Shown here in pieces: positions 1 to 8,928 of a DNA stretch of 64,000 nt. The stretch is taken from contig NZ_FNVG01000002.1 in assembly GCF_900107935.1 (NCBI RefSeq), positions 62,001 through 126,000 of the forward strand, read 5' to 3'. Origin of the DNA: Vibrio hangzhouensis. Its GTDB lineage: Bacteria; Pseudomonadota; Gammaproteobacteria; Enterobacterales; Vibrionaceae. A program made the position numbers and the translations under genes. Below the pieces are notes generated by a model. That model saw nothing but the letters and a program-made list of their open reading frames with translations. It made no database searches and was not told the DNA's origin. The stretch's first letter is position 1; every line of letters starts with the position of its first letter.

Positions 1-2
1 TC

Positions 3-200
3 AGCAACGATATTATGATCAAAGAAGACGTCAACTCTGGCGCTTTGATTCGTATTCTTCCTGAAATTCAGGCTCAGGACTCCACCGTCTATGCCTACTA
101 TCCGAAACTGGACTACGAGCACACTCGCACTAAGCTCTTTTTGGACTACATGAAAATGCGTTTAGCTCAGTCGAACGAAGATGGTGCTGAAAACGCATAA
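3..200 (+). CDS. LysR-family transcriptional regulator, C-terminal fragment (cut by window edge)
   Basis: An open frame enters from the left edge and stops at 198-200, giving about 65 residues. The segment with GALIRILPEIQ, then VYAYYPKL and a final FLDYMKMRLA helix, is typical of the end of a LysR substrate-binding domain, where the last helix follows a hydrophobic strand pair. The DNA-binding half lies outside the window, so the regulon cannot be read. An azoreductase gene follows on the same strand after a small opposite-strand gene; LysR genes often sit beside azoR-type genes, but control of azoR is only an inference. Confidence 0.75.
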   Translation, partial: SNDIMIKEDVNSGALIRILPEIQAQDSTVYAYYPKLDYEHTRTKLFLDYMKMRLAQSNEDGAENA

Positions 201-247
201 TTGATACCAAGCATCCATTTTCAGCCATCTTGTCACACCAATTTGGC

Positions 248-484
248 TCAGACTGCACCAGAAAAGTGCAGCTTAGCCTTTTGTAAGGCATACTCAATTC
301 CGTAGATCGCGGCAAACAGACAGGAGAAGAACCATAGAGATTGCCCGGCAATAGCGAGCCAGCTATTTTTCCACTCAGGTGCTGAATAAACAATAAGTTG
401 CAAGCCAGAGAAGTAAATAAAAACGCCGATACTGATCGCAAACGCCAGTGAGACGGCTGTAAATAATGGTAACCACTTAGACAT
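248..484 (-). CDS. Small two-helix inner-membrane protein, unknown function
   Basis: A 78-residue protein. Residues about 5-33 form one hydrophobic segment and residues about 43-66 a second, followed by a short basic C-terminus. The start is supported by a strong TGGAGG ribosome-binding site 6 bases upstream of ATG at 484. A longer frame on the same strand (130-570) has no such signal and is not protein-like. The gene is alone on its strand between the LysR tail and azoR. I do not recognise a family; it is a candidate lineage-specific membrane protein. Confidence 0.6.
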   Translation of the reverse strand: MSKWLPLFTAVSLAFAISIGVFIYFSGLQLIVYSAPEWKNSWLAIAGQSLWFFSCLFAAIYGIEYALQKAKLHFSGAV

Positions 485-680
485 CTTAATCCTCCAAAAA
501 AGTCATCGTATTTCTTTCTATGTCTAACAGTTGCATTAATAATGCCACTTTTTGTGTGGCTATTTATCATTCGAAAAAATTGAACATCTCTCTCGAATAA
601 TGCGACTTCTCACTCGGCCCCCGACTCCATAAACTGTCCCCATCGCTTAAATAAGCCAGATGAATAACAAGGAAACTACT

Positions 681-1262
681 ATGTCAAATACTCTCATTCT
701 TAAGTCCAGCATTCTTGGTAACTACTCTCAGTCAAACCAGATCATTGACCAGGTAGTTGAAGGCAAAACAAACGTCACTGTTCGCGACTTGGCGGCGGAT
801 CCTATCCCTGTATTAACCATGGAAATTGCCACTGCCCTGCGCGGTAGCACCGACGACCTGACATCAGAATTGAAACAGATTGTTCAGCTGTCGGATGAGT
901 TGATTGCCGAGCTACAAAACGCCGATCAGGTAGTGATTGCAGCACCAATGTACAATTTCACCATCCCAACTCAGCTGAAAAACTACTTTGACCTTATCGC
1001 CCGAGCAGGCGTAACGTTCAAATATACAGACACAGGCCCTGTAGGACTGATTGAAAACACCAAAGTGGTCGTGCTCACTACACGCGGTGGTGTTCACAAG
1101 GATACGCCACGTGACAGCATGCATGCTTACTTGCAGACAATTCTTGGTTTCATGGGTATGACAGACGTTGAGTTTGTATACGCAGAAGCTCTGAATATGG
1201 GTGATGAGCCGGCTCAACAAAGCCGAACAACAGCACTGGATACACTGGGTGCCTTAGTATAG
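681..1262 (+). CDS. azoR: FMN-dependent NADH-azoreductase
   Basis: A flavodoxin-fold oxidoreductase of 193 residues that reduces azo and quinone compounds with NADH and bound FMN; it is cytoplasmic and usually dimeric. The N-terminal strand and phosphate loop ([16 protein letters not shown]), the central [17 protein letters not shown] segment and the TTRGG loop are all characteristic of AzoR. The start is ATG at 681, with AAGGAA about 8 bases upstream. An in-frame ATG at 660 adds seven residues that do not fit the family. A clear terminator follows directly, so the gene is probably monocistronic. Confidence 0.93.
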   Translation: MSNTLILKSSILGNYSQSNQIIDQVVEGKTNVTVRDLAADPIPVLTMEIATALRGSTDDLTSELKQIVQLSDELIAELQNADQVVIAAPMYNFTIPTQLKNYFDLIARAGVTFKYTDTGPVGLIENTKVVVLTTRGGVHKDTPRDSMHAYLQTILGFMGMTDVEFVYAEALNMGDEPAQQSRTTALDTLGALV

Positions 1263-1268
1263 AAAACA

Positions 1269-1312
1269 AAAGGACGGCAGATCGATTCTGTCGTCCTTTC
1301 CCTATTTTTTCC
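1269..1312 (+). terminator. Rho-independent terminator after azoR
   Basis: A 12-bp stem with one mismatch (AAGGACGGCAG pairing with CTGTCGTCCTT, arms 1269-1280 and 1288-1299) is followed by a T-rich tract. Confidence 0.85.
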
Positions 1313-1420
1313 CCTGCATACTCCCTCACTGCACTTCATACAAACCCACGACACATTTCCACAGTTATATCTGAATGAGTGTGCAACAATCTGTTTTATT
1401 GTGGATACAAGGACACCTCT

Positions 1421-1768
1421 TTGATCGTTTTCTTTTGCTTTTGTCTCAGCGCATACTACCTAATCGGGTTTCCCGTGGGAGTAAAGGCTTATCGCAGAGG
1501 TCTGTTAAGCTTAGGAGACGTGTTTTTGCCACTCACAGTCATCGCACTATGGTCACTTCTCGCTGCATTGGGTTTGGGGGCTCAAAGTCTGGGGAATTTG
1601 GTTGAGCTGTTATTGCTTCTTTCCGTCGCGTTATGCCTGTTCTACGTCAGGATTTTTTACGTTTGCAAGCGGCCAGAAAATCGCCGATTTTCTCTGACCG
1701 TGATTTATTCGCTTACCATCACTCTCGTCGTGATATCACGCCTTGCCTTTCCTCATGTTGCTGAGTAA
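1421..1768 (+). CDS. Hypothetical four-helix membrane protein
   Basis: From a TTG start at 1421 the protein has 115 residues with about four hydrophobic segments; a conserved-looking GFPVGVKAYRRG loop follows the first helix. I chose TTG because an AAGGA ribosome-binding site lies 7 bases upstream (about 1409-1413). The frame also opens at GTG 1379, but without such a site. The last 16 bp overlap convergently with the end of the protease gene on the other strand. No family is recognised. Confidence 0.5.
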   Translation: MIVFFCFCLSAYYLIGFPVGVKAYRRGLLSLGDVFLPLTVIALWSLLAALGLGAQSLGNLVELLLLLSVALCLFYVRIFYVCKRPENRRFSLTVIYSLTITLVVISRLAFPHVAE

Positions 1769-2583
1769 GACTTCATTTTCTGTCTGAGTTGCTCTGCGAA
1801 CTCTCGCATTTGTCGTGCGTTGTCCGCTCGGTCAGCAATACCACACTCCCTGCCATTGTTGCTCACTTCCGGACTTGAGTAGACGGGCAAAATGTCCACT
1901 TCGTAGCTCATAATAGTACCTGCCCCGCCACAATGATAACCTCGTGCGTAAGGTTTCAACCTTTGTTTATTCACTTCTGAAGTGTGTTTTTCCAAGGTAT
2001 CATCTAACACCTGAAACCAAGACGTATCTTCATGCCAGGCCCATGACAAATGCCCGAGTTCATGCTCTAAGGTATATTCGTCCGCATGTTCCGATAACAT
2101 GAAAAACTGACTGTCCTCATCAGGATTGGTCGTACCCAGTACGTCGTAATCAAAGTAGCCGTCTTCGATTGCCAGCACAGCCCCATAGAACTGATTTGGC
2201 TTAGCGTAGATCTGCTCCACCTTGTCCTCACCAATCAGTTCCCACAGGTAGCGCCGTATCTGATCAATATCAAACAAAGGTCGTCCAGAAAAATCGACCA
2301 CCTCCACGCATGCAACGATCCGTTTCATCGGAATGCATGAGTTTTTCATCGTGAGGTTACTTTTACGTACAGAAGCTTTGATGGACGCTTCGATCTCATC
2401 CATTGACCATTTATCTGCAATTGTTCGAGAAACGAAAAAGTGAATAGGAGTTTCCACCGCCTCTGCCTCTTCACAAAGTGGCAATGTCATACCTGGCACG
2501 TCCACCTTATAAACCAAAGGAATGAACGTCAGAGACAGACAAAAAGCGATGATTAAGGTTTGAATAGACAGCAGTTTCTTCAT
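1753..2583 (-). CDS. Secreted zinc metalloprotease-like protein, metzincin type
   Basis: A protein of 276 residues with an N-terminal signal or anchor segment (about residues 1-25) and a single predicted catalytic site. At 2032-2064 the sequence HELGHLSWAWH gives the HExxHxxxxxH spacing of metzincins, with Trp where most members have Gly. About 45 residues later IMSYE resembles the metzincin Met-turn. The C-terminal RADNARQMREFAE helix recalls bacterial secreted metalloproteases. ATG at 2583 is taken as start; TTG at 2598 is also open. Three cysteine pairs could form disulfides in the periplasm. Substrate is unknown; proteolytic activity is inferred from the motif only. Confidence 0.68.
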   Translation of the reverse strand: MKKLLSIQTLIIAFCLSLTFIPLVYKVDVPGMTLPLCEEAEAVETPIHFFVSRTIADKWSMDEIEASIKASVRKSNLTMKNSCIPMKRIVACVEVVDFSGRPLFDIDQIRRYLWELIGEDKVEQIYAKPNQFYGAVLAIEDGYFDYDVLGTTNPDEDSQFFMLSEHADEYTLEHELGHLSWAWHEDTSWFQVLDDTLEKHTSEVNKQRLKPYARGYHCGGAGTIMSYEVDILPVYSSPEVSNNGRECGIADRADNARQMREFAEQLRQKMKSYSAT

Positions 2584-2812
2584 TATTCTTATAAGCAAGT
2601 TGTTGTTTATAAGATATCCTACTGCAACTCTTCCCGTATGACCGCTCGCAAGATAGAGAAAAACGATTTACATCATATAATTACTTACTTTTACAGAGTG
2701 TGACCTAATGCTACATTGAAGTGAAAGGGGGAGTCATAATTAATCGGGAACGAACTCCCTGGTAAACCGTATAGATTTAACCAAAAATCAGCCTCTGGAC
2801 TGAAATCCAGAT

Positions 2813-2841
2813 AAAAAAAACGCTCTTAGATCATAAGAGCG
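2813..2841 (-). terminator. Terminator of the hcr gene
   Basis: A perfect CGCTCTTA/TAAGAGCG stem (2821-2841) is followed on the minus strand by eight T residues (2813-2820), directly after the hcr stop. Confidence 0.9.
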
Positions 2842-2852
2842 CCAGTGAACGA

Positions 2853-3872
2853 TCAGTTGAGACTCACTTCAACATTAGATTTGATGGTACTCGAACAAGC
2901 CAGCACGAAACCATTTGCTTTATCTTCATCGGACAGTGTTTCAAAGCTGGTCGAATCGACCTGCCCCACCTTGACCTTACATTTGCAAGAGCCACAGATA
3001 CCACTTCGGCAAGCGGCGATTACCGGAACGCCACCTCTTTCAAGTGCATCTATAAGCAGGCTACCTTCGTCAGCCTCAAGCTCAACAGCAAAGTCTGGAA
3101 CCGCAACTCTGACGACGCCACCCGTTGACTCACTCACAGCTTCTGCGGGCGTGAAACTTTCCTGATGAAACTGGGCCATATCGAAACAAGCATGCTCCAG
3201 CGCGCTCTTCACGACCTCCATAAAACCCGTTGGTCCACACAGATAAACGGTACGAGCATGAAAGTCTGGAACCAGTTTTTCCAACCATTCCAAGCTAATC
3301 AGGCCTTGCGGGAAACTCGTACCTGTGTTGTCTTCCAGTAACATTTTAAGAGTAAAGTTAGTGACATTACTATCCAGTTCTATCAGTCGATCATAATAAA
3401 TCGTGTCCTGCTTACTCTTAGCAAGATGCAGAAATTCAATGTCAATGGGTGTCTTGTCTTGCAGCCAATGGTCAACCATCGACATTACCGGTGTAATACC
3501 GCAACCGGCACTCACCATTAGCACCTTACTTTTTGGGGTACAGTCGATGTTGTTGAAATTTCCCAATGGAGCTTGAGCATCCACCTTCGCGCCCACTTCT
3601 AAATTTTCTACGATGTGATTTGACACCAGTCCACCAGCAACTCGCTTTACAGTAAACTTCAGTGAGCGACTACCGGGTACTGAACTGATCGAGTACGCTC
3701 GGTAAGCCTTGCCACCGTTAATATCAAATCCAAGTGATGAAAACTGTCCTGGCTTAAAGTTAAATTGGGCACTTTCATTCGACGATGACAATTCAAATGA
3801 AACAGAATCTGGCGTTTCAAACCATTTATTAGTGCAGGTTAGCTCGACACTGTTCGATTGCGACCATGCCAT
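2853..3872 (-). CDS. hcr: NADH oxidoreductase Hcr, electron donor to hybrid cluster protein
   Basis: A 339-residue flavodehydrogenase with a ferredoxin-reductase FAD domain (RAYSISS motif near residue 60), an NAD domain (SAGCGITPVMSM), and a C-terminal plant-type 2Fe-2S domain whose ligands are seen in CRSGICGSCKCKV plus a distal Cys in VLACSS. It passes electrons from NADH to Hcp. ATG at 3872 is preferred: GAGAGG lies about 9 bases upstream, and this site would be inside the frame if the TTG at 3890 were used. It lies 60 bp downstream of hcp on the same strand, so the pair is probably an operon ending at the terminator at 2813-2841. Confidence 0.93.
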   Translation of the reverse strand: MAWSQSNSVELTCTNKWFETPDSVSFELSSSNESAQFNFKPGQFSSLGFDINGGKAYRAYSISSVPGSRSLKFTVKRVAGGLVSNHIVENLEVGAKVDAQAPLGNFNNIDCTPKSKVLMVSAGCGITPVMSMVDHWLQDKTPIDIEFLHLAKSKQDTIYYDRLIELDSNVTNFTLKMLLEDNTGTSFPQGLISLEWLEKLVPDFHARTVYLCGPTGFMEVVKSALEHACFDMAQFHQESFTPAEAVSESTGGVVRVAVPDFAVELEADEGSLLIDALERGGVPVIAACRSGICGSCKCKVKVGQVDSTSFETLSDEDKANGFVLACSSTIKSNVEVSLN

Positions 3873-3932
3873 ATTAGTCAATCCTCTCAATCACAGATGG
3901 CGCCGAATTCACGCCATCTGATTACCTACCTA

Positions 3933-5594
3933 TTACGCTGCTAGAATTGTTTTCAAGTCTTCTTCTACGGTAGAAATACCGCGCATATCAAACTTATCTT
4001 CTAGGATACTCATTAGATTGTCAGTCAGGAATGCCGGCGCAGTCGGTCCGGTGTAAATGCCTTTAACACCAAGTGCTAGCAGGGTTAACAGGATAACGAT
4101 AGCCTTTTGCTCAAACCAAGAAAGGACCAGAGTCAGAGGTAGCTCATTGATGTCGCAATCAAATTCCTTCGCCAGCGCTAACGCAAGCTGAATCGCTGAG
4201 TAAGCATCATTACACTGACCCACGTCCAGTAAGCGTGGAATACCGTTAATGTCGCCAAACTGGTTCTTATTGAAACGGAACTTACCGCATGCCAGAGTCA
4301 GAATTACGCTGTCTTCTGGTGCTTGTGCAGTGAAGTCGCTGTAGTAACTGCGCTCGGCTTTATCGCCATCACAACCACCAACCAGGAAGAAATGTTTAAT
4401 TGCACCCGCTTTTACTTGTTCTACCACCGCAGGAGCCGCTTGCATCAGTGCATTACGTCCAAATCCAACCGTGATCATGTGCTCGATTTCATCGTGTTGG
4501 AAACCTTCTTGCGCCAGAGCGCACTCAATTACCTGACTAAAGTCGTCGCCCTCAATATGGGCAACACCTGGCCAGCCTACAATGCTACGGGTAAACAAGC
4601 GATCCGCGTACTGACCCACATTCGGGTTAAGCAGACAGTTAGAGGTCATCACAATAGCACCAGGGAAATTAGCAAACTCTTTCTGTTGGTTCTGCCATGC
4701 ACTTCCATAGTTACCAACCAAATGCGGGTACTTTTTCAGCTCTGGGTATGCGTGTGCAGGTAGCATCTCACCGTTGGTATAAACATTAATACCCTTGCCT
4801 TCTGTTTGTTGCAGAATCTTCTCTAGATCATGCAAGTCATGGCCTGAAACAAGAATACACTTGCCTTTTACAGTCTTTACATTCACCTGAGTGGGTTCTG
4901 GATGGCCAAAGGTCTCTGTTTCACCTTTGTCCAGCATTTCCATGATCTTGTAGTTCATAAGACCAATCTGCATAGATGTGTTAAGAAGTGGCTCAAGCTC
5001 AACCGGGTCCGTGCCTAACCAAGCCATAATCTGGTGGTATTCTGCGTAAACCGTTTCGTCAGTTTGAGACAGTACTCGTGCATGCTCCAAATAAGCAGCC
5101 GCACCTTTCAGGCCGTATAGGCAAAGTAGACGCAAGCCAATCACATCTTCGTGGAGACTTTCATGACCACGGTTGACAGCCGCCGTTGGTGCAAACGTCA
5201 GCAATGCTTCTTTTGAAGTCGGCAGTTCGAACTGAGCTGCAGGAGAAAGCTCATCGATTGCAATACCTTGAACCAGAGAAGCCGCTTGCACCTGCGCCTG
5301 AAGGCGAGCTTTGTAGGTCGCCGCTAGGTTTGCGAGCTCGATGATGCGCTCTGGATCAAAGTTCACGTTGGTGAGTGTAGAGAAGAATGCTCGTGGTGCC
5401 CACTGATCAATTTCTTGGTCAACAATGCCAAATTTGCGCCCCTGGTCAGCCCAGAAAGAGACGCCCTGTAGGGTGTACACTAATACGTCTTGTAGGTCAG
5501 AGACTTCTGACGTTTTACCACACATACCTTGTGTATAAGAACAGCCCTTAGAGACAGGGGTTTGAATAGTTTGTTCGCATTGAATACAGAACAT
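3933..5594 (-). CDS. hcp: Hybrid cluster protein (hydroxylamine/NO-related reductase)
   Basis: A full-length Hcp of 553 residues. The N-terminal [16 protein letters not shown] and following CGKTSEV hold the cysteines of the cubane cluster; later conserved segments [26 protein letters not shown] and LACGKFRF carry ligands of the 4Fe-2S-2O hybrid cluster. Hcp acts in the cytoplasm in defence against nitric oxide and nitrosative damage, with Hcr as partner. ATG at 5594 has GGAG about 9 bases upstream. The upstream region holds a -35/-10 pair with an inverted repeat next to it, consistent with control by a nitrosative-stress repressor. Confidence 0.96.
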   Translation of the reverse strand: MFCIQCEQTIQTPVSKGCSYTQGMCGKTSEVSDLQDVLVYTLQGVSFWADQGRKFGIVDQEIDQWAPRAFFSTLTNVNFDPERIIELANLAATYKARLQAQVQAASLVQGIAIDELSPAAQFELPTSKEALLTFAPTAAVNRGHESLHEDVIGLRLLCLYGLKGAAAYLEHARVLSQTDETVYAEYHQIMAWLGTDPVELEPLLNTSMQIGLMNYKIMEMLDKGETETFGHPEPTQVNVKTVKGKCILVSGHDLHDLEKILQQTEGKGINVYTNGEMLPAHAYPELKKYPHLVGNYGSAWQNQQKEFANFPGAIVMTSNCLLNPNVGQYADRLFTRSIVGWPGVAHIEGDDFSQVIECALAQEGFQHDEIEHMITVGFGRNALMQAAPAVVEQVKAGAIKHFFLVGGCDGDKAERSYYSDFTAQAPEDSVILTLACGKFRFNKNQFGDINGIPRLLDVGQCNDAYSAIQLALALAKEFDCDINELPLTLVLSWFEQKAIVILLTLLALGVKGIYTGPTAPAFLTDNLMSILEDKFDMRGISTVEEDLKTILAA

Positions 5595-5664
5595 AATGAG
5601 GACTCCAGTGTTTTATGTGGTGCTTTGATACATAGCCAAAGCCGATTATTCCTGAACCCTCTAA

Positions 5665-5712
5665 GGCATAAAGCATGCCAATTTTTATATAGTTGATTTA
5701 TAATAGATTAAA
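5665..5712 (-). promoter_or_regulatory. Predicted hcp promoter with operator-like inverted repeat
   Basis: On the minus strand TTTAAT (5707-5712), a 17-bp spacer and TATAAA (5684-5689) form a plausible sigma-70 promoter. Immediately downstream lies the dyad GGCAT-N5-ATGCC (5665-5679), about where a repressor would block initiation. NsrR commonly controls hcp-hcr in gammaproteobacteria, and its sites contain GCAT/ATGC halves; the match here is partial, so NsrR is inference. Confidence 0.45.
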
Positions 5713-5785
5713 CATAATTTTCACATAAAAACGGGTCATTTAGACACGCAGCAAGTACCATTCAATTACACACCAAGGAGTCAAA

Positions 5786-5833
5786 ATGACACAATACCTA
5801 TCCAGGTATCAGTTTCTTTTTCTAACTTATTGA
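5786..5833 (+). CDS. Possible 15-residue leader peptide or decayed gene start
   Basis: ATG at 5786 is preceded by a strong AAGGAG site 6 bases away and is followed by 15 codons and a stop. Inside it lies a perfect hairpin ATACCT-ATCC-AGGTAT (5794-5809) followed by a T-rich stretch. This could be a short leader with an attenuator-like hairpin, or the intact first codons of a gene whose remainder has been lost, since the next 400 bp hold transporter remnants. No function is assigned. Confidence 0.25.
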   Translation: MTQYLSRYQFLFLTY

Positions 5834-5985
5834 AGTTTATCTGATTCTATATTCAATCAAAGTTTACTGGTGACTTTAGCACCGTCGATGATGTCGGTTC
5901 CCGACGCGTGAACATTGCCGAACAGATAATGGCTGGCAACACGCTTTTGAGTTGGTTTTACGCCCACACGAAACGGTGAACTTAA

Positions 5986-6270
5986 CTACTCTTTCAGGAA
6001 ATGACGTTTGTTGGAACCAAAATCGCCAATTCATCAGGTTTGACCTTTGAGATATGGTTGATCGTTGGGCTCTGTTACTTCCTACTCTGTTTTCTCTGTC
6101 GCTCCCATTCAGACAACTGGAGCGCCCGGAAGAAAGCTAAAACGGTTCATCAGTTTCACTCTCCCCCGACACAACAGATCTCGCGTCAAGGAAGAGCAAC
6201 TGTAAATTCAGCTAAAGAGGAAGGTAATGGTCAACCAACAAGACCACAAACAGTAACATCAGGTGGATAA
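5986..6270 (+). pseudogene. 3' remnant of an amino-acid ABC transporter permease
   Basis: The frame from 5986 reads through TFVGTKIANSSG, then LTFEIWLIVGLCYFLLCF, which is the last periplasmic loop and final transmembrane helix of a polar-amino-acid ABC permease (HisM/GltK type), and ends in basic residues near 6147. The first four helices and the EAA loop are absent. Upstream, another frame at about 5877-5979 stays open with no recognisable domain and a stop just before this fragment. The tail overlaps the 3' end of ctaB by 59 bp. A deleted, frameshifted relic is the simplest reading. Confidence 0.6.
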
Positions 6271-7129
6271 TAGAAAACTTAAAGGTTTCAATCGCCGTTT
6301 TATCATCACAGGCATATTTGAGCTTCCAGGCATAATAGATGAAACCTGTACTAAGAAGCGTCGAGCCCGCCAGGTATATCAACCCTGTCATTCCGACCAA
6401 TGCAGGCATAAGACAAACCAGTGCCAACAAAATGGTGTAGAGCAAAATCGATGTCTTGGTATACGCAATACCATGGGTGACAGGCAACATAGGAATGTCG
6501 GCTTTGGCGTAATCTTCTCTTCTGTGAATCGCTAAAGCCCAGAAGTGTGGTGGTGTCCAGATAAAAATGATCATCACCAGCAACCATGCATTGGCATGCA
6601 AATCACCGGTGACCGCTGTCCAGCCTAATAACGGTGGCATAGCTCCAGCAATCCCGGCAATAACGATATTTTGCGGGGTGGCTCGTTTGAGATACAAAGT
6701 ATACACCACCGCATAACCTAGAAGACTGGCAAACGTTAACCAAGCCGTTAGCCAATTCACCCCACCAGCTAATACGACAAAGCCCAACACACCAATCGCA
6801 GTGGCAAACACAAACACCCTAGTGGCACTTAAATCACCGGAAGGCAGAGGACGTTTGTGTGTTCGGGCCATTATGGCATCTATGCGCCGGTCAATCAGGT
6901 GATTAAAAGCAGCCGCCGATCCAGCCATCAGCGCAATACCACTCAAACCTAACACTGTCGCTTTCAAGGGCAAAGCACCCGGTACCGCGAGACACATTCC
7001 GACCAGAGCAGTCAGAATCATCAACGCAACCACTTTTGGCTTCGTCAGGGTTAAGTAGGTTCTCCAGCTAACGCCCCTGCGCTCAGATGCCACCAAATTA
7101 TCTGTAGCAATCACATTTGATTTACTCAT
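6212..7129 (-). CDS. ctaB: Protoheme IX farnesyltransferase (heme O synthase)
   Basis: A polytopic UbiA-family prenyltransferase of 305 residues with about nine membrane segments. The Asp-rich prenyl-diphosphate motif is seen as [20 protein letters not shown] near residues 75-95, with a second acidic/basic loop at [13 protein letters not shown]. It farnesylates heme b to heme O, which CtaA then converts to heme A for the oxidase encoded upstream. Its ATG overlaps the stop of ctaA by 4 bp, showing translational coupling. The gene is also called cyoE. Confidence 0.95.
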   Translation of the reverse strand: MSKSNVIATDNLVASERRGVSWRTYLTLTKPKVVALMILTALVGMCLAVPGALPLKATVLGLSGIALMAGSAAAFNHLIDRRIDAIMARTHKRPLPSGDLSATRVFVFATAIGVLGFVVLAGGVNWLTAWLTFASLLGYAVVYTLYLKRATPQNIVIAGIAGAMPPLLGWTAVTGDLHANAWLLVMIIFIWTPPHFWALAIHRREDYAKADIPMLPVTHGIAYTKTSILLYTILLALVCLMPALVGMTGLIYLAGSTLLSTGFIYYAWKLKYACDDKTAIETFKFSIIHLMLLFVVLLVDHYLPL

Positions 7130-8292
7130 AGAGAACTCTCCTTGTCTCCGGACACCTTCAATGTCTCTATTGAAATACCCGGCTCAATTGCCGTTAGCTC
7201 TGGTTTTTTCAGACCCACATAACTCACTCGGTGTAATACATAGTTAGTTTGTATCAAACTTAATAACAGACACGCTGCCCCCAAATTATGTAACACGGCG
7301 ACAGGCAGAGGTAAGTGAAAAACAACATTACTGACACCCAGAACTAACTGAATACTCAGGACCACAGCGACAATGCGTCCAAGCCGACTAATAACATGCT
7401 GTTCATGTTTAAGTAACTGCAACGCGAGCAGGCCAACCACCAAAGCCACCAAAATGGCCCCTATTCTGTGACTCACATGAATCGTTATCCTTGCGGGGTA
7501 CTCAAGTACACCAAATTCATAGTTGTCGAAGCCAAAATGAACGGGCGTAAACGCGGTTTTGAAGTCCAGGTAACTGACCCAGTTACCCTCACAAATAGGT
7601 AACGCCGTACAGACGACGGCAGCATAGTTGGACGAGGTCCAGCCACCGAGAATAATTTGCACCACCGTCAATACCAGTGCGACCAACGCAAAGATCTGTA
7701 ACCTTTGTGAAACGACGCCTTTACGCCTATGGGATGACTTGTTCGATACAACCTTCAGAGAACCCTGGCTAACAGGGTGAGTAGGACTCGTATCAAACTG
7801 TTCGATACGCGAGACTTCAACCTTTGGGCGCAGCCGTAAATATGTCAGAAACAGCAGTGAAAACATGGTAAAGCCACCAAGCAGATGACCCATAACGACA
7901 ATAGGCATCAATTTAAGTGTGACCGTCCACATCCCTAGCGCAGCCTGAAACACAATGACCAATGACAGAGAGATGGGCAGCACAGTACCCAGCTGCTGTC
8001 TTTGTTTTCCTAATGCGAATGCCGTGATCGCGAAAACGACAATTCCCAGACTGCCTGCCAAATAACGATGAATCATCTCTAACCACGCTTTATGGGGTTC
8101 CACTGCGCGTTCAGGATACAATGTATTCGCTACTTCCACGTCCACTTTGGCGCTGGGTACCGTTAGATGACCATAGCAGCCGGGCCAGTCCGGACACCCC
8201 AATCCAGCATCTGCCAGGCGTGTATAAGCCCCCATTGCGATGACAATCACAGTGAGCACCAAACTTGTTCTAACCAGATTAATCAGCCCCAT
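7126..8292 (-). CDS. ctaA: Heme A synthase
   Basis: A 388-residue polytopic membrane protein of the COX15/CtaA family that oxidises the C8 methyl of heme O to give heme A. Visible signatures are the first-helix [21 protein letters not shown] segment, [11 protein letters not shown], then in the second half [12 protein letters not shown] and [10 protein letters not shown], supplying the paired heme-binding histidines. A charged cytoplasmic insert (about residues 155-195) separates the two four-helix halves. It precedes ctaB with a 4-bp overlap, as in many proteobacterial oxidase operons. Confidence 0.95.
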   Translation of the reverse strand: MGLINLVRTSLVLTVIVIAMGAYTRLADAGLGCPDWPGCYGHLTVPSAKVDVEVANTLYPERAVEPHKAWLEMIHRYLAGSLGIVVFAITAFALGKQRQQLGTVLPISLSLVIVFQAALGMWTVTLKLMPIVVMGHLLGGFTMFSLLFLTYLRLRPKVEVSRIEQFDTSPTHPVSQGSLKVVSNKSSHRRKGVVSQRLQIFALVALVLTVVQIILGGWTSSNYAAVVCTALPICEGNWVSYLDFKTAFTPVHFGFDNYEFGVLEYPARITIHVSHRIGAILVALVVGLLALQLLKHEQHVISRLGRIVAVVLSIQLVLGVSNVVFHLPLPVAVLHNLGAACLLLSLIQTNYVLHRVSYVGLKKPELTAIEPGISIETLKVSGDKESSL

Positions 8293-8343
8293 AGCGACTC
8301 CTTGCTTTACACTGCTTACCAGGCATGCTGCTTATTCCAATAC

Positions 8344-8928
8344 CTAACCAACTCGAGAGAGCTTAAGTAGTTTCCTCAAATCCGAAAGCAAGCCCTTGCT
8401 ATGCTCAAGCTGATTCGCTGTTGTAGTCGGTGGAAAAAACATCACCAGTTGGCCGAGAGTATCCGCAATGACATACCCTTCATTCGGAATAAGCTGGTTA
8501 AACTCCTCATTGACGACGACCCGTTGAATCGAATCAGGAAGCTCCGGAACCTTCTGGTGCGCCTGAATGTAAACTACAGGCGTGACCCGTTCTTTGTATT
8601 TACCCAGTGCGAGATAGGTCTGCCCCATAATATAAAGCCGATCTAGACATTCTTGCTCGCAGACTTTGGGCAACACAAAACCAAGTTGCCAACTCTGTCC
8701 CTGCAGCGGATTCTCTATGGCCAGACTGTCGAACGTCACTCTTGGTTCTATTAATTCACCATGGTTAGTCACCCCTGACTGATACCAGTTGTTTGTAAGA
8801 ATTGCTTTGGCTACGATAAAAGGCATAGCAAAAAACAGGATCAGGGACAGGAGCATTAAACGACCTCTTGCAACCGACTTTGAATTCGAACGATCTGTTG
8901 CTACGTCAATATCCATTTTGGAACTCAT
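8344..8928 (-). CDS. Cytochrome oxidase operon-associated membrane-anchored protein
   Basis: A protein of about 194 residues: a charged N-terminus, one transmembrane helix (about residues 24-44), and a periplasmic domain containing CEQECLDRLY, a CxxxC pair recalling thioredoxin-like Cu chaperones of the SCO type but without the full fold that I can verify. GGAGAG lies 5 bases upstream of ATG 8928. The gene overlaps the end of surf1 and precedes ctaA, so a role in oxidase assembly is likely by context. Homologues in gammaproteobacterial cta clusters are usually left as hypothetical. Confidence 0.7.
   Translation of the reverse strand: MSSKMDIDVATDRSNSKSVARGRLMLLSLILFFAMPFIVAKAILTNNWYQSGVTNHGELIEPRVTFDSLAIENPLQGQSWQLGFVLPKVCEQECLDRLYIMGQTYLALGKYKERVTPVVYIQAHQKVPELPDSIQRVVVNEEFNQLIPNEGYVIADTLGQLVMFFPPTTTANQLEHSKGLLSDLRKLLKLSRVG

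Noticed and set aside
130..570. A 146-codon minus-strand open frame at the left end
   Set aside because: It runs across the LysR tail and the small membrane gene in another frame, has no ribosome-binding site, and its protein is not protein-like. The 78-codon frame inside it has a strong site.
2729..2759. Inverted repeat GGGAGT...ACTCCC between hcr and the protease gene
   Set aside because: Six-bp arms with a 19-nt loop and no T-run; this is within chance expectation and the real hcr terminator is next to it.
6001..6270. Treating the 89-codon frame near ctaB as an intact gene
   Set aside because: Only the last helix of an ABC permease is recognisable, and the remainder is the overlap with the ctaB 3' end. 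A relic fits better.
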